From Tropicibacter naphthalenivorans (GTDB taxonomy: Bacteria; Pseudomonadota; Alphaproteobacteria; Rhodobacterales; Rhodobacteraceae), in assembly GCF_900176475.1 (NCBI RefSeq), contig NZ_FWXX01000009.1:1-64000 (forward strand): a DNA stretch of 64,000 bases. The letters run 5' to 3'. The notes beneath the pieces were generated by a model, which saw nothing but the letters and a program-made list of their open reading frames with translations, ran no database searches and was not told the DNA's origin. Positions 47,280 to 55,572 of this stretch are shown here, one piece after another. Position 1 is the stretch's first letter; every line of letters begins with the position of its first letter. The position numbers were made by a program, and so were the translations under genes.

Positions 47280-48506
47280 ATGGACGTCGTCGACCTGCCG
47301 CTCGAGCAGATCATTCCCTATGCGCGCAATCCCCGGCGCAACGAGCAGGCCATCGCCACGGTCGCGGCCTCGATCCAGGAGTTCGGCTGGCGTCAGCCCA
47401 TCGTGGTGGACGAGGCGATGGTCGTGCTCGCCGGGCACACAAGGCTGGAGGCTGCGCGCAAGCTCGGCTTCAAGACCGCCCCGGTGCATGTCGCCAAGGG
47501 GCTGACAGCCTCCCAGGCCCGTGCCTTCCGGATCATGGACAACCGTTCCGGCGAGAATGCCGAATGGGACAAGGACCTCTTGAACCTCGAACTGGCTGAC
47601 CTGCTGGAGGCGGATTTCGACCTTGGCCTGACCGGCTTCACCGAGGACGAGTTGAACGCGCTGATGTCGAGCCTCGATGCAGGCACCGGTCCGCAGGAGG
47701 GCGAAGACGAGATCCCGGAAACCCCGGAGGAGCCGATCAGCCGACCCGGCGATCTCTGGCTTCTGGGACACCACCGGCTTCTCTGCGGCGACAGTACGGT
47801 CGCCACCGATGTCGAGCGGCTGCTCGGCCCGGTGAAGCCGCTGCTGATGGTCACCGATCCGCCCTACGGCGTGGAATATGACCCGGGCTGGCGCAATGAG
47901 GCGGGGGCGGCCAAGACCAAGCGCACCGGCAAGGTGCTGAACGATGATCGGGCCGACTGGCGCGAGGCCTGGGCGCTGTTCCCCGGCGATGTCGCCTATG
48001 TCTGGCATGGCGCGCTGCATGCGGCGACCGTGGCGGAAAGCCTCGAGGTCGCGGGCTTCACGATCCGGTCCCAGATCATCTGGGCCAAGGAGCGGCTGGT
48101 TCTGAGCCGCGGCGATTATCACTGGCAGCACGAGCCCGCCTGGTACGCCGTGCGCAAGTCCGGCAAGGGCCATTGGGCGGGCGACCGCAAGCAGACGACG
48201 CTCTGGCACATCTCGGGCAAGGACCAGGACGAAAAGACCGTCCACGGCACCCAGAAGCCGGTGGAATGCATGCGCCGGCCGATCCTCAACAATTCGAGCC
48301 CGGGTCAGGCGATCTACGAGCCCTTCATGGGATCGGGCACCACGCTGATCGCGGCCGAGACCACGGGCCGCGTCTGCCTCGGCATCGAACTGAACCCGGC
48401 CTATGTCGATGTGGCCGTCCAGCGCTGGCAGAAATTCACCGGGAAACAGGCCGTCCTCGACGGGGATGGAACGCCCTACGACGACCTCAAGACCAAAGAC
48501 CGCTGA
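47280..48506 (+). CDS. ParB-like / DNA methyltransferase fusion
   Basis: A 408-residue protein. Residues about 1-95 are a ParB-like nuclease/CTPase fold (IIPYARNPRRNEQAI; VLAGHTRLEAARKLG). Residues about 155-400 are an amino-methyltransferase of the beta type with DPPYG (motif IV) before FMGSGTT (motif I). It should methylate adenine (N6) or cytosine (N4) in phage or host DNA, likely to protect the phage from restriction. It stands 3 nt before a second, broken methyltransferase gene. Confidence 0.9.
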   Translation: MDVVDLPLEQIIPYARNPRRNEQAIATVAASIQEFGWRQPIVVDEAMVVLAGHTRLEAARKLGFKTAPVHVAKGLTASQARAFRIMDNRSGENAEWDKDLLNLELADLLEADFDLGLTGFTEDELNALMSSLDAGTGPQEGEDEIPETPEEPISRPGDLWLLGHHRLLCGDSTVATDVERLLGPVKPLLMVTDPPYGVEYDPGWRNEAGAAKTKRTGKVLNDDRADWREAWALFPGDVAYVWHGALHAATVAESLEVAGFTIRSQIIWAKERLVLSRGDYHWQHEPAWYAVRKSGKGHWAGDRKQTTLWHISGKDQDEKTVHGTQKPVECMRRPILNNSSPGQAIYEPFMGSGTTLIAAETTGRVCLGIELNPAYVDVAVQRWQKFTGKQAVLDGDGTPYDDLKTKDR

Positions 48507-48509
48507 GGG

Positions 48510-48669
48510 ATGGATGACCTGGCTTTACCTTCCGCAGGCCTGCCTGACGGAACAGGCGACGCATGTCTCTTCGGCCTCTCGCTCTGCTCCGGCGCCGGTG
48601 GCATTGACCTCGGGCTCACCATCGCCTTGCCCGGATATCGAACTGTGGGCCATGTCGAACGGGAAACCT
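48510..48669 (+). pseudogene. dcm: C5-cytosine methyltransferase, 5' part, cut by IS110 element
   Basis: The first 53 codons of a C5 methyltransferase, with motif I (SLCSGAGGIDLGL) and HVERET. The frame then enters the IS110 element and stops. Joining 48669 to 49823 restores ERETFAAATLVARMED in frame with the 3' part. Without the element the gene would code for about 393 residues. The catalytic Cys lies in the other part, so neither fragment should work alone. Confidence 0.9.
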
Positions 48670-48875
48670 TGTCTTATGACTTCTCTCGGCTCCTTTGGGA
48701 TAAAGGAGCCGCTGCCCGGCACGGCATTTATGCCGGGCAGCGGCGGGGGTCGGATCGAGGGAAACCAGGTGCCGCAACACCGAGGCGTAGTATGATCGCC
48801 CCCGTCTTTTCATCTGTCCTGAACGGATACCCGGTCCTTGGGACCGGATGACAAGCAGAGGAAGACGAAGAGACC
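48670..48875 (+). ncRNA. Predicted bridge RNA of the IS110 element
   Basis: The left end folds strongly: 9-bp hairpin (48688-48696 with 48702-48710), overlapping 13-bp hairpin (48708-48720 with 48732-48744). Guide candidates: left target GGGAAACC 48759-48766, equal to the target at 48661-48668; right target CGAGG 48781-48785, pairing with CTTCG of the target (one G-T); left donor AACGGATAC 48822-48830, equal to the right end of the element at 49813-49821; right donor GACAAG 48850-48855, complementary to 48668-48673. Each guide pair encloses a hairpin (GGTG/CACC; CCGGTCC/GGACCGG). Confidence 0.8.
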
Positions 48876-49808
48876 ATGCAGCATATCATTGGAGTCGACA
48901 TCTCGAAACCTACCCTTGATGCCTTCCGGCTGAGCCCAGCCGAGCATCGCCAGTTCCCGAACGACCGCGCCGGGTGCGCGGCGCTGATCCGCTGGATCGG
49001 CAAACCCGCAGCACGGGTCGTGTTCGAGCCGACCGGCGCCTATCACCGGCTTTTCGAAGCCACTCTGGTCGCGGCCGGGATCGAGGCCGTAAAGGTCAAT
49101 CCCCGTGCCGCGCGCCGTTTTGCCGAGGCAACCGGACGGCTGGCCAAGACCGATCGGATCGATGCGGCCATCCTCGCACGGATGGGTGCGGTTCTCGACC
49201 TTGAAGGGCGTCCTGCGAAATCCGAAACCCTGCATGATCTCAGAGAGTTGAGCGTCGCGCGACAAGCACTCGTCAAGGACCGCATCGCCACGACCAACCG
49301 CGAGCAGATCGCCGTGAACCCGCTGATCCGGCGCCAGCTCAGGGCCCGCCTGAAACAAATCGGCGCACAACTGAAAGAAATCGATGCAACGATCGCAGCG
49401 CTGACCGTCGGCGATCCCGAACTGTCGCGCCGTCGGGATATCCTCACCTCCATTCCCGGCATCGGATCGGTCACGGCCATGGCGATCCTGACCGAAATGC
49501 CCGAGTTGGGCCAGTTGGACAACAAGCAGGCTGCCAGCCTGGCAGGCCTCGCCCCAATGACGCGCCAATCGGGGACATGGACCGGCCGCGCCCGCATTCG
49601 CGGTGGTCGCGCCGGTTTGCGCCGCGCGCTCTATATGCCGGCACTGGTCGCACTACGCTTCAACGACGATCTCGCTCGGAAATACCAGGATCTCAAGGAT
49701 GCCGGAAAACCGTCAAAGGTTGCCATCACCGCGATCATGCGCAAGCTGCTGATCCTCGCAAACGCGCTGCTCCGCGACGGCCGGAAATGGAACGAAAAAG
49801 CCGCTTGA
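48876..49808 (+). CDS. IS110-family transposase (DEDD recombinase)
   Basis: A 310-residue recombinase. The N-terminal RuvC-like domain has Asp8 (GVDIS), Glu51 (FEPTGAYH), Asp93 and Asp96 (KTDRIDA). A coiled-coil linker (about 120-185) leads to the Transposase_20 domain with IPGIGSVTA and the likely nucleophile Ser232 in RQSGTW, followed by IRGGRAGLRRALY. Full length, so probably active together with the bridge RNA encoded just upstream. Confidence 0.95.
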   Translation: MQHIIGVDISKPTLDAFRLSPAEHRQFPNDRAGCAALIRWIGKPAARVVFEPTGAYHRLFEATLVAAGIEAVKVNPRAARRFAEATGRLAKTDRIDAAILARMGAVLDLEGRPAKSETLHDLRELSVARQALVKDRIATTNREQIAVNPLIRRQLRARLKQIGAQLKEIDATIAALTVGDPELSRRRDILTSIPGIGSVTAMAILTEMPELGQLDNKQAASLAGLAPMTRQSGTWTGRARIRGGRAGLRRALYMPALVALRFNDDLARKYQDLKDAGKPSKVAITAIMRKLLILANALLRDGRKWNEKAA

Positions 49809-49822
49809 TCAAAACGGATACT

Positions 49823-50844
49823 TCGCTGCAGCCACTCTCGTGGCGCGGATGGAAGACGCGTCCTTGGATCAGGCTGTTGTCTGGGACGACGTTGGAACCT
49901 TCGACGGCCGCCCGTGGCGCGGCGCGGTGGATATCGTCACTGCGGGCTATCCGTGCCAGCCATTCTCCGTCGCGGGCAAACGCCGGGGCGCGGACGACCC
50001 GCGCCACCTCTGGCCGCATGTCGCCCGCATCATCGGCGAGGTCGAACCGCCCTTCGTGTTCCTCGAGAACGTCGCCCATCATCTCCGCCTCGGCTTCCCC
50101 GAAGTCGCCAGCGGACTGGTCGGAATGGGCTACCGCCTTGCGGCAGGCCTCTTCACTGCGGCGGAAGTCGGCGCGCCCCACAAGCGCGAGCGCCTCTTCA
50201 TCCTCGCCCACCGCGATGGCGACGAGCTGGCCGACCCCGCGCGCCTGCTCTGGGACCCGGTCGAGTGGCGGGAACCGGACGGAACTGCTGCGGCTCTGGC
50301 CGACGCCGAGGGCCAGTGCGAACGAGAACCGGCAGACGAAGCCGACACCCTCGCAGGCAGCGGGTCAGCACGGCATGAACCTTGCGACGACGGCCGCGAT
50401 GTGGCCGACGCCGCAGACCGACAGCTTTCGGAGCCGGGGTGGCGACAGGCGCGACGAGAAGGGTCTCGACGGCATGGCGCGGGATTGGCCGACGCCAATG
50501 GCGACGGACGGAAACAAGCCGAGCGCCGGCAACCGCCGGACGGCCGATCTGGCCAACGCCAGTCAGATGTGGATGACGCCGACGGCGCGGGATCACAAGG
50601 ACGGGGCGACGACACTGGCCAACACGCCGGTGAACGGGCTGCTTGGCCGCCAGGTCCTGGTGACGCCGATGGCTGGGCCGAATACCTCCGAAGTGCGCCG
50701 AACCTTGAACCCGCTGTTCGTCGAGGCGCTGATGGGCTGGCCCACCGGGTGGACCGGCTTCGCCTCTGTGGCAACGGCGTGGTCCCCCTGGTTGCAGCGC
50801 ATGCGCTTCGAACTCTGGCAGCTGAACTGCTGGCCGATGGATGA
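49823..50844 (+). pseudogene. dcm: C5-cytosine methyltransferase, 3' part
   Basis: The rest of the interrupted methyltransferase. Motif IV with the catalytic Cys is AGYPCQPFSVAG, motif VI ENVAHHLRLG, motif VIII PHKRERLF, motif IX/X LCGNGVVPL. A long Asp/Ala/Gly-rich target recognition region lies between VIII and IX. It lacks motif I, which is on the other side of the IS element. The GTG at 49840 could start a truncated product, which should not bind SAM. Confidence 0.9.
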
Positions 50845-50853
50845 GGCCGCGGC

Positions 50854-51102
50854 ATGAAACAGTCCCGCCTGATGTCGCTGGTCGAGTCCGTCGCCAACGT
50901 GATCGTGGGCTACGGCGTTGCGGTCGTCACACAGATCCTGATCTTCCCGATCTTTGGCCTGCACACGACGCTGGCCCAGAACCTGAAGATGGGCGCTGTC
51001 TTCACCATCGTCTCGATTGTGCGCTCGTACTCCATTAGAAGGATATTCGAAGCAGTTGGGCTCAGGAACGACCGAACCATCTGCTTCCCCAAAGACCCTT
51101 GA
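50854..51102 (+). CDS. DUF7220-type small phage membrane protein
   Basis: An 82-residue protein with two hydrophobic segments (about 13-34 and 42-58) around IVGYGVAVVTQILIFPIFGL. A short basic loop and RRIFEAVGLRN follow. It resembles the DUF7220 family of phage-borne small membrane proteins. It may act in host membrane modification or exclusion (inference). It starts 9 nt after the dcm stop. Confidence 0.75.
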   Translation: MKQSRLMSLVESVANVIVGYGVAVVTQILIFPIFGLHTTLAQNLKMGAVFTIVSIVRSYSIRRIFEAVGLRNDRTICFPKDP

Positions 51103-51120
51103 TTGCTGTGTGAACTCACG

Positions 51121-51702
51121 ATGTCCCAATTCCTTCTTTCGCCAGCAGAATGCCTCGCCGCATTGCAGTCGCAGGAACTGAGACGGATTGACGATCTTCC
51201 TGATGCTGTCGGGGTATACGCGCTCGCTGATCACCGCGGAGATCTACACTATGTCGGAATCACGGAAGCCAGCTCGTTTCGGGACCGGATCTATAGCCGT
51301 CACGTCAATGGGAGTGAGGAGCGAAGCCACAAACTGGCCTGCAATTACAATATTGGTAGGATGTGGCGAAACCGGAAACTGAGTTGTCATGTAGGCACCG
51401 ACGCGCAGTTGGCCAAACTCGTCCGCAAGGAGTTCATTCGTCGCCATTGCCGCGCCGCATGCGTCCCGTTGACAGGCTCAAAAACCGAACTCGAAAGCCT
51501 CGAGAAAGCAATAATCGCTCTGGCGCCGCCGGAAATGGTGAGCTGGAACAAGACCCGAAAGCGCGTCAACCAACTGCCGGAGCCGCGAGAAATGGTCGAC
51601 AAAATCGTGGCCGACCTCGGGTTCGGAACCCACGAAATAGCCGCGCTTGAACGGCAGGCGCAGCTATTCGACCTTCATGGTCACTTGGACTTGGCCGATT
51701 GA
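51121..51702 (+). CDS. GIY-YIG nuclease domain protein
   Basis: A 193-residue protein. Residues about 28-115 fit a GIY-YIG domain: GVYALADHRGDLHYVGIT for the GIY...YIG pair, then FRDRIYSRH with Arg and His, and a Glu in TELESLEKA. GC is lower than in flanking phage genes. It interrupts the usual phage order, so it is probably a cargo gene: homing-type or defence nuclease (inference). Confidence 0.78.
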   Translation: MSQFLLSPAECLAALQSQELRRIDDLPDAVGVYALADHRGDLHYVGITEASSFRDRIYSRHVNGSEERSHKLACNYNIGRMWRNRKLSCHVGTDAQLAKLVRKEFIRRHCRAACVPLTGSKTELESLEKAIIALAPPEMVSWNKTRKRVNQLPEPREMVDKIVADLGFGTHEIAALERQAQLFDLHGHLDLAD

Positions 51703-51784
51703 TGTATCTAGGAAATCGCCGGGTCGCGCCTCAAAGGAATCCGTAAGCTGCGTTCAACGCGGGTGCATGGCAAATCATTGCCGC

Positions 51785-52288
51785 TTAAAGCCGGTAGACC
51801 CTTCCGCGCCCCTCGACTTTCTCCGAGGTCACCTCGAGCCCAAGCCTCTTTTTCAGCGCCCCGGCCATCGCGCCGCGCACCGTGTGCGACTGCCAGCCCG
51901 TCGCTGCCATGATTTCCTCAATGGTCGCGCCGTCCGGCGTGCGCAGCATGGCGATCAGGGTGGCCTGCTTGGTGCCCTCGCGCGGCGTACGCGTCTTGGG
52001 TGCGGGTTCGGGGGCGGCGGAAGTGTTCGGTTCGATGCCGACGGCGGCAAGGCCTGCGTCGGTGGCAACCAGCATGACGCCGTGGCCGTCGCCGGTCTCG
52101 CGCCAGACGGGTTCGCCCTTGCGCATGTCCGCCTCTACCTCTTCGAGCAAGCCCTTCGCGAGCATTGCGCCGATCACCTTGGCGGCGGCTCCGCCCCGCA
52201 GGCTCTCTGGCAGCGGCAGGGCGATGAGCTCGGGCCGCTGTGCGGCGGCGCTGAGGATGATGGCTTGGGTATCGGAAAGCTGGGTCAT
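51785..52288 (-). CDS. DUF3489 protein
   Basis: A 167-residue DNA-binding type protein of the DUF3489 family. The N-terminal region (LSDTQAIILSAAAQRPE) and the C-terminal one (GTKQATLIAMLRTPDGATIE, ATGWQSHTVRGAM) both look like winged helices, joined by a Pro-rich linker. It is on the minus strand between early and late genes, together with two small genes. Possible regulator. Confidence 0.82.
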   Translation of the reverse strand: MTQLSDTQAIILSAAAQRPELIALPLPESLRGGAAAKVIGAMLAKGLLEEVEADMRKGEPVWRETGDGHGVMLVATDAGLAAVGIEPNTSAAPEPAPKTRTPREGTKQATLIAMLRTPDGATIEEIMAATGWQSHTVRGAMAGALKKRLGLEVTSEKVEGRGRVYRL

Positions 52289-52382
52289 GGGGTCGTCTCC
52301 GTATTCGGGTCGCGGCCGTCGCGATCCCTTCTACGACCCCAAGCCGCGCCCGCGCGCGGCAATGGTCCGGCGATGCCGGAGG

Positions 52383-52631
52383 TCAGTCTGCGAATTCGCC
52401 TTCGCCGAACGCGCTGTCGGTGATGCACTTCATCAGGCTCGCGTAGTGTTCGAGGGTGCCGACGTGGCCCCAATTGATCTCGTCGGGATGGGCGTTGAAG
52501 TGGTCATCGCTCAGCCTCTGCAGGCGGGCGAGCATCGTGTCGATCTCGGCCTTCTTTTCCATGAAGGCCGCCAGCGCGACTTCTTGGTTCCGGCGGGCCT
52601 TTTCGGCGCGGAGTTGGTGGCGTTCGGTCAT
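52383..52631 (-). CDS. Small hypothetical protein
   Basis: An 82-residue charged helical protein (RAEKARRNQEVALAAFMEKK at the N-terminus; acidic C-terminus). I recognise no family. It lies 12 nt after the next minus-strand gene and is probably cotranscribed with it and the DUF3489 gene. Confidence 0.65.
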   Translation of the reverse strand: MTERHQLRAEKARRNQEVALAAFMEKKAEIDTMLARLQRLSDDHFNAHPDEINWGHVGTLEHYASLMKCITDSAFGEGEFAD

Positions 52632-52643
52632 CGTCCTGCCCCC

Positions 52644-52826
52644 TCAGTTCTTTTGCGCGATCATCGCGAGGATGGCGCAGGCCATGCCGCCCAGAAACTC
52701 GCCGCGCCGGAAGACGATCTCGTCGATCTCGGCCGCACGGGTGATGGCGGGATCGACCTGAAGGTCGGCGGCCATGTGCGGAAGCAGGCGGGCGGCTTCG
52801 AGGTTGTAGCGTTCGGCGAGGGTCAT
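52644..52826 (-). CDS. Small hypothetical protein
   Basis: A 60-residue protein starting MTLAERYNLEAARLL and ending in a hydrophobic stretch GGMACAILAMIAQKN. The ATG at 52826 has GGAG upstream (minus strand); a longer in-frame start exists at 52883. First gene of the three-gene minus-strand unit. Confidence 0.6.
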   Translation of the reverse strand: MTLAERYNLEAARLLPHMAADLQVDPAITRAAEIDEIVFRRGEFLGGMACAILAMIAQKN

Positions 52827-52941
52827 GGCAGGCTCCGTGGGGCGCATCGTTTTCGTAGGATCAGCTTCGCTCCGCCGGGGCACATCATCCAGTATAATCG
52901 CAGCAATTACATGGCTTTAATCGGAGCGCGCGGATCATCTC

Positions 52942-53538
52942 ATGTCGTCAGCCACGCAACCCATCGGCGTGATCGCGCGGCTCCTCGATCTCTCGGAACG
53001 CCGGGTCCAGCAGCTGAGCCGCGAGGGCGTGATCCCGAAGGCCGAGCGCGGCCAGTACGACCTGATCGGCTCGGTGCGCGGCTATGTCCGCTACCTGCGC
53101 GATCAGGCCACGAAGGCGCAGGCCGGTGCGCCGGATTACGCGGCCGAGCGGGCGCGCTTCATTCGGGCGCGGGCTGATCTCGCCGAGATGGAGGCCGAGG
53201 AAAAGCGTGGCGCGCTGATCGCGGCCGAAGAGATCGAGGCCGCCTGGATCGCCGTCCTGGCGCTTCTGCGCACCCGCTTGCTCGCGCTGCCGGACCGGCT
53301 GGCGCCGCAGGTTTTTGAACAATCAACCGTCGGAGACACCCGGAACCTGATCCGAATGACCATCCGCGAGGTGCTCGATGATCTCGCGCAGCCAGATGTC
53401 CAACTCGAAGCCAGCGCTGACATTGACGGGCTCGCCGATCCTGAAGCGGACGGTGGAGACGGCGCTGAAGGTGCTGCGCCCGCCGCCGGAACTGACGATC
53501 AGCGATTGGGCGGATCAGAACCGACGGCTGAGCTCTGA
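52942..53538 (+). CDS. Phage terminase small subunit (Nu1-like)
   Basis: A 198-residue protein. The N-terminal winged helix (IARLLDLSERRVQQLSREG) matches the Nu1 DNA-recognition fold that finds the packaging site; a helical centre (ERARFIRARADLAEMEAEEK) serves oligomerisation. The acidic Gly/Ala tail overlaps the large subunit gene by 161 nt. It starts the late structural operon. Confidence 0.87.
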   Translation: MSSATQPIGVIARLLDLSERRVQQLSREGVIPKAERGQYDLIGSVRGYVRYLRDQATKAQAGAPDYAAERARFIRARADLAEMEAEEKRGALIAAEEIEAAWIAVLALLRTRLLALPDRLAPQVFEQSTVGDTRNLIRMTIREVLDDLAQPDVQLEASADIDGLADPEADGGDGAEGAAPAAGTDDQRLGGSEPTAEL

Positions 53539-55363
53539 GGCCAGCGCCGAACCCGGGCAATGGCGGACGAGCCGGGCCGAATATCAGCGTGGAATTATGG
53601 AGGCGATCTCGGACGCCTCGACCGAGACGGTGGTCATCATGTCCTCCGCCCAGGTCGGCAAGACCGAGGTGCTGAACAACGCCTGCGGCTATCACATCGA
53701 TCAGGATCCCGCGCCGATCATGGTCGTGATGCCGACCGAGCGCGACGCGGAAACCTGGTCGAAGGATCGCTTCTCGCCGATGGCCCGCGACACGCCCTGT
53801 CTGAAGGGCAAGATCGCCGATCCCCGCTCGCGCGACGGCAACAACAAGATCCTGCACAAGCGGTTTCCCGGCGGGCATCTGACCATCGTCGGCGCGAACG
53901 CGCCATCGGGTCTGGCCAGCCGTCCGATCCGCCTGCTGCTTTGCGACGAGGTGGACCGCTACCCCTTCAGCGCGGGCGCCGAGGGTGATCCAGTCAACCT
54001 CGCCAGGAAACGCACGGTGACTTTCTGGAACCGCAAGATCGTGCTGGTCTCGACGCCGACGAACAAGGGCACCAGCCGGATCGAGGCAGCCTTCGAGGAA
54101 AGCGATCAGCGCCGGTTCTGGGTGCCATGCCCGGACTGCGGGGCGGAACAGGTGCTGACCTGGACACAGGTGCGCTGGAGCAAGGGGCCCGAGGGCGACC
54201 ACCGGCCTGAAACCGCGCGCTACCATTGCGCCGATTGCGATGCGGCGTGGCGGGATGAGACCCGCTGGGCGGCCGTCTCAAAAGGACATTGGGTGGCGGA
54301 GCAGCCCTTCGCGGGCGTGGCGGGCTTCCACCTGAACGAGATCTACTCGCCCTGGGTCAGACTGGAGACGATGGTGCGGGCCTTTCTCTCGGCGCGCTCC
54401 GGCGGGGACGAGACGATGAAGACATTCGTCAACACATCGCTGGGCGAGACATGGGTCGAGACCGGGGAAGCCCCAGACTGGCAGCGGCTCTACGACCGCC
54501 GCGAGGCTTGGAAACCGGGCACGGTGCCAGCGGGCGGGCTGTTCCTGACCGCTGGGGCCGACGTGCAGAAGGACCGGATCGAGGTCGATGTCTGGGCCTG
54601 GGGGCGCGGGCTCGAAAGCTGGCTCGTCGATCACGTCGTGATCGAGGGCGGGCCCGACCGGCACGACGCGTGGTCGGAACTGACAACGCTGCTTGATCGA
54701 AGCTGGCCGCATGAGCGCGGCGCGCATCTCAGGATCGCGCGGCTCGCCATCGACACTGGCTACGAGGCCCCGGCGGTCTACTCCTGGTCGCGGGCGCAGG
54801 GGTTTGGACAGGTGTCGCCAGTCAAGGGCGTCGAGGGGTTCAATCGCTCCAGCCCGGTGTCGGGGCCGACGTTTGTCGATGCGACCGAGGGTGGGAAACG
54901 TCTGCGGCGCGGAGCCCGGCTTTGGACCGTGGCAGTTTCGACCTTCAAGGCCGAGACCTACCGGTTTCTGAGGCTGGAACGGCCGACTGAGGAAGAACGC
55001 GCCGAGGGCGCGGTCTTTCCGCCCGGCACGATCCACCTGCCGACATGGGTGGAAAGCGAGTGGCTGAAGCAGGTCGTGGCCGAGCAACTGGTTACTGTGC
55101 GCACCAAGCGCGGCTTCGCAAAGCTCGAATGGCAGAAACTCCGCGAACGCAACGAGGCGCTGGACTGCCGGGTCTATGCCCGCGCCGCCGCCTGGATCGC
55201 GGGCGCGGACCGCTGGCCCGACGAGAAATGGCGCGACCTCGAGGATCAGCTCGGGGCGGCCCCCACCGACACCGATCCCGCCGGGCAGATCAACCGGCCG
55301 GGACAGGCCCCGCAGGGCAAGCGCCGCTCCGACTGGCTCGGGCGGCGCGGAGGATGGTTTTGA
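53378..55363 (+). CDS. Phage terminase large subunit (GpA family)
   Basis: A 661-residue packaging motor of the lambda GpA type. Walker A-like SSAQVGKTE near residues 90-98, Walker B LLLCDEVDRY near 187-196, a zinc-like CPDCG and HCADCDAAW, and a C-terminal nuclease domain (DVQKDRIEVDVWAWG). GAGGTG precedes ATG 53378; ATG 53396 is an alternative start. It pumps and cuts phage DNA into proheads. Confidence 0.94.
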   Translation: MISRSQMSNSKPALTLTGSPILKRTVETALKVLRPPPELTISDWADQNRRLSSEASAEPGQWRTSRAEYQRGIMEAISDASTETVVIMSSAQVGKTEVLNNACGYHIDQDPAPIMVVMPTERDAETWSKDRFSPMARDTPCLKGKIADPRSRDGNNKILHKRFPGGHLTIVGANAPSGLASRPIRLLLCDEVDRYPFSAGAEGDPVNLARKRTVTFWNRKIVLVSTPTNKGTSRIEAAFEESDQRRFWVPCPDCGAEQVLTWTQVRWSKGPEGDHRPETARYHCADCDAAWRDETRWAAVSKGHWVAEQPFAGVAGFHLNEIYSPWVRLETMVRAFLSARSGGDETMKTFVNTSLGETWVETGEAPDWQRLYDRREAWKPGTVPAGGLFLTAGADVQKDRIEVDVWAWGRGLESWLVDHVVIEGGPDRHDAWSELTTLLDRSWPHERGAHLRIARLAIDTGYEAPAVYSWSRAQGFGQVSPVKGVEGFNRSSPVSGPTFVDATEGGKRLRRGARLWTVAVSTFKAETYRFLRLERPTEEERAEGAVFPPGTIHLPTWVESEWLKQVVAEQLVTVRTKRGFAKLEWQKLRERNEALDCRVYARAAAWIAGADRWPDEKWRDLEDQLGAAPTDTDPAGQINRPGQAPQGKRRSDWLGRRGGWF

Positions 55364-55572
55364 TGACCGACTGGACGGAAACCGAGCTTTCGGCGCTGCG
55401 CCGGGCCTATGCCAGCGGCACGACGCGGGTGAGCTATGATGGCAAGTCGGTCGATTACGGCTCGGCCGACGACCTGCTCGCCCGCATCCGCACCATCGAG
55501 CGCGCCATTGCGGGCGTCAGCCGACCGCTGCCGGTGGCCGGGCTCGCGGGCTTCAGCCGCGGGGATCGCTGA
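55363..55572 (+). CDS. gpW-like head-tail joining protein
   Basis: A 69-residue protein similar in size and pattern to lambda gpW: an N-terminal helix (ETELSALRRAYASGTTRVSY), a short beta hairpin (YDGKSVDYGSADD) and a C-terminal helix. It completes the filled head before tail joining. The start overlaps the terminase stop by 1-3 nt, and its stop overlaps the portal start. Confidence 0.85.
   Translation: MTDWTETELSALRRAYASGTTRVSYDGKSVDYGSADDLLARIRTIERAIAGVSRPLPVAGLAGFSRGDR

Larger units (their letters stand above)
48670..49822 (+). mobile_element. IS110-family insertion sequence
   Basis: About 1153 bp. It has no terminal inverted repeats; both junctions show CT (48668-48669 and 49821-49822), followed by T, as expected for IS110 core dinucleotides. 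The left end has about 206 non-coding bases, the right end only 14 after the transposase stop, which is the IS110-group layout with the bridge RNA at the left. It interrupts the dcm gene and leaves its frame intact on precise removal. Confidence 0.92.
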
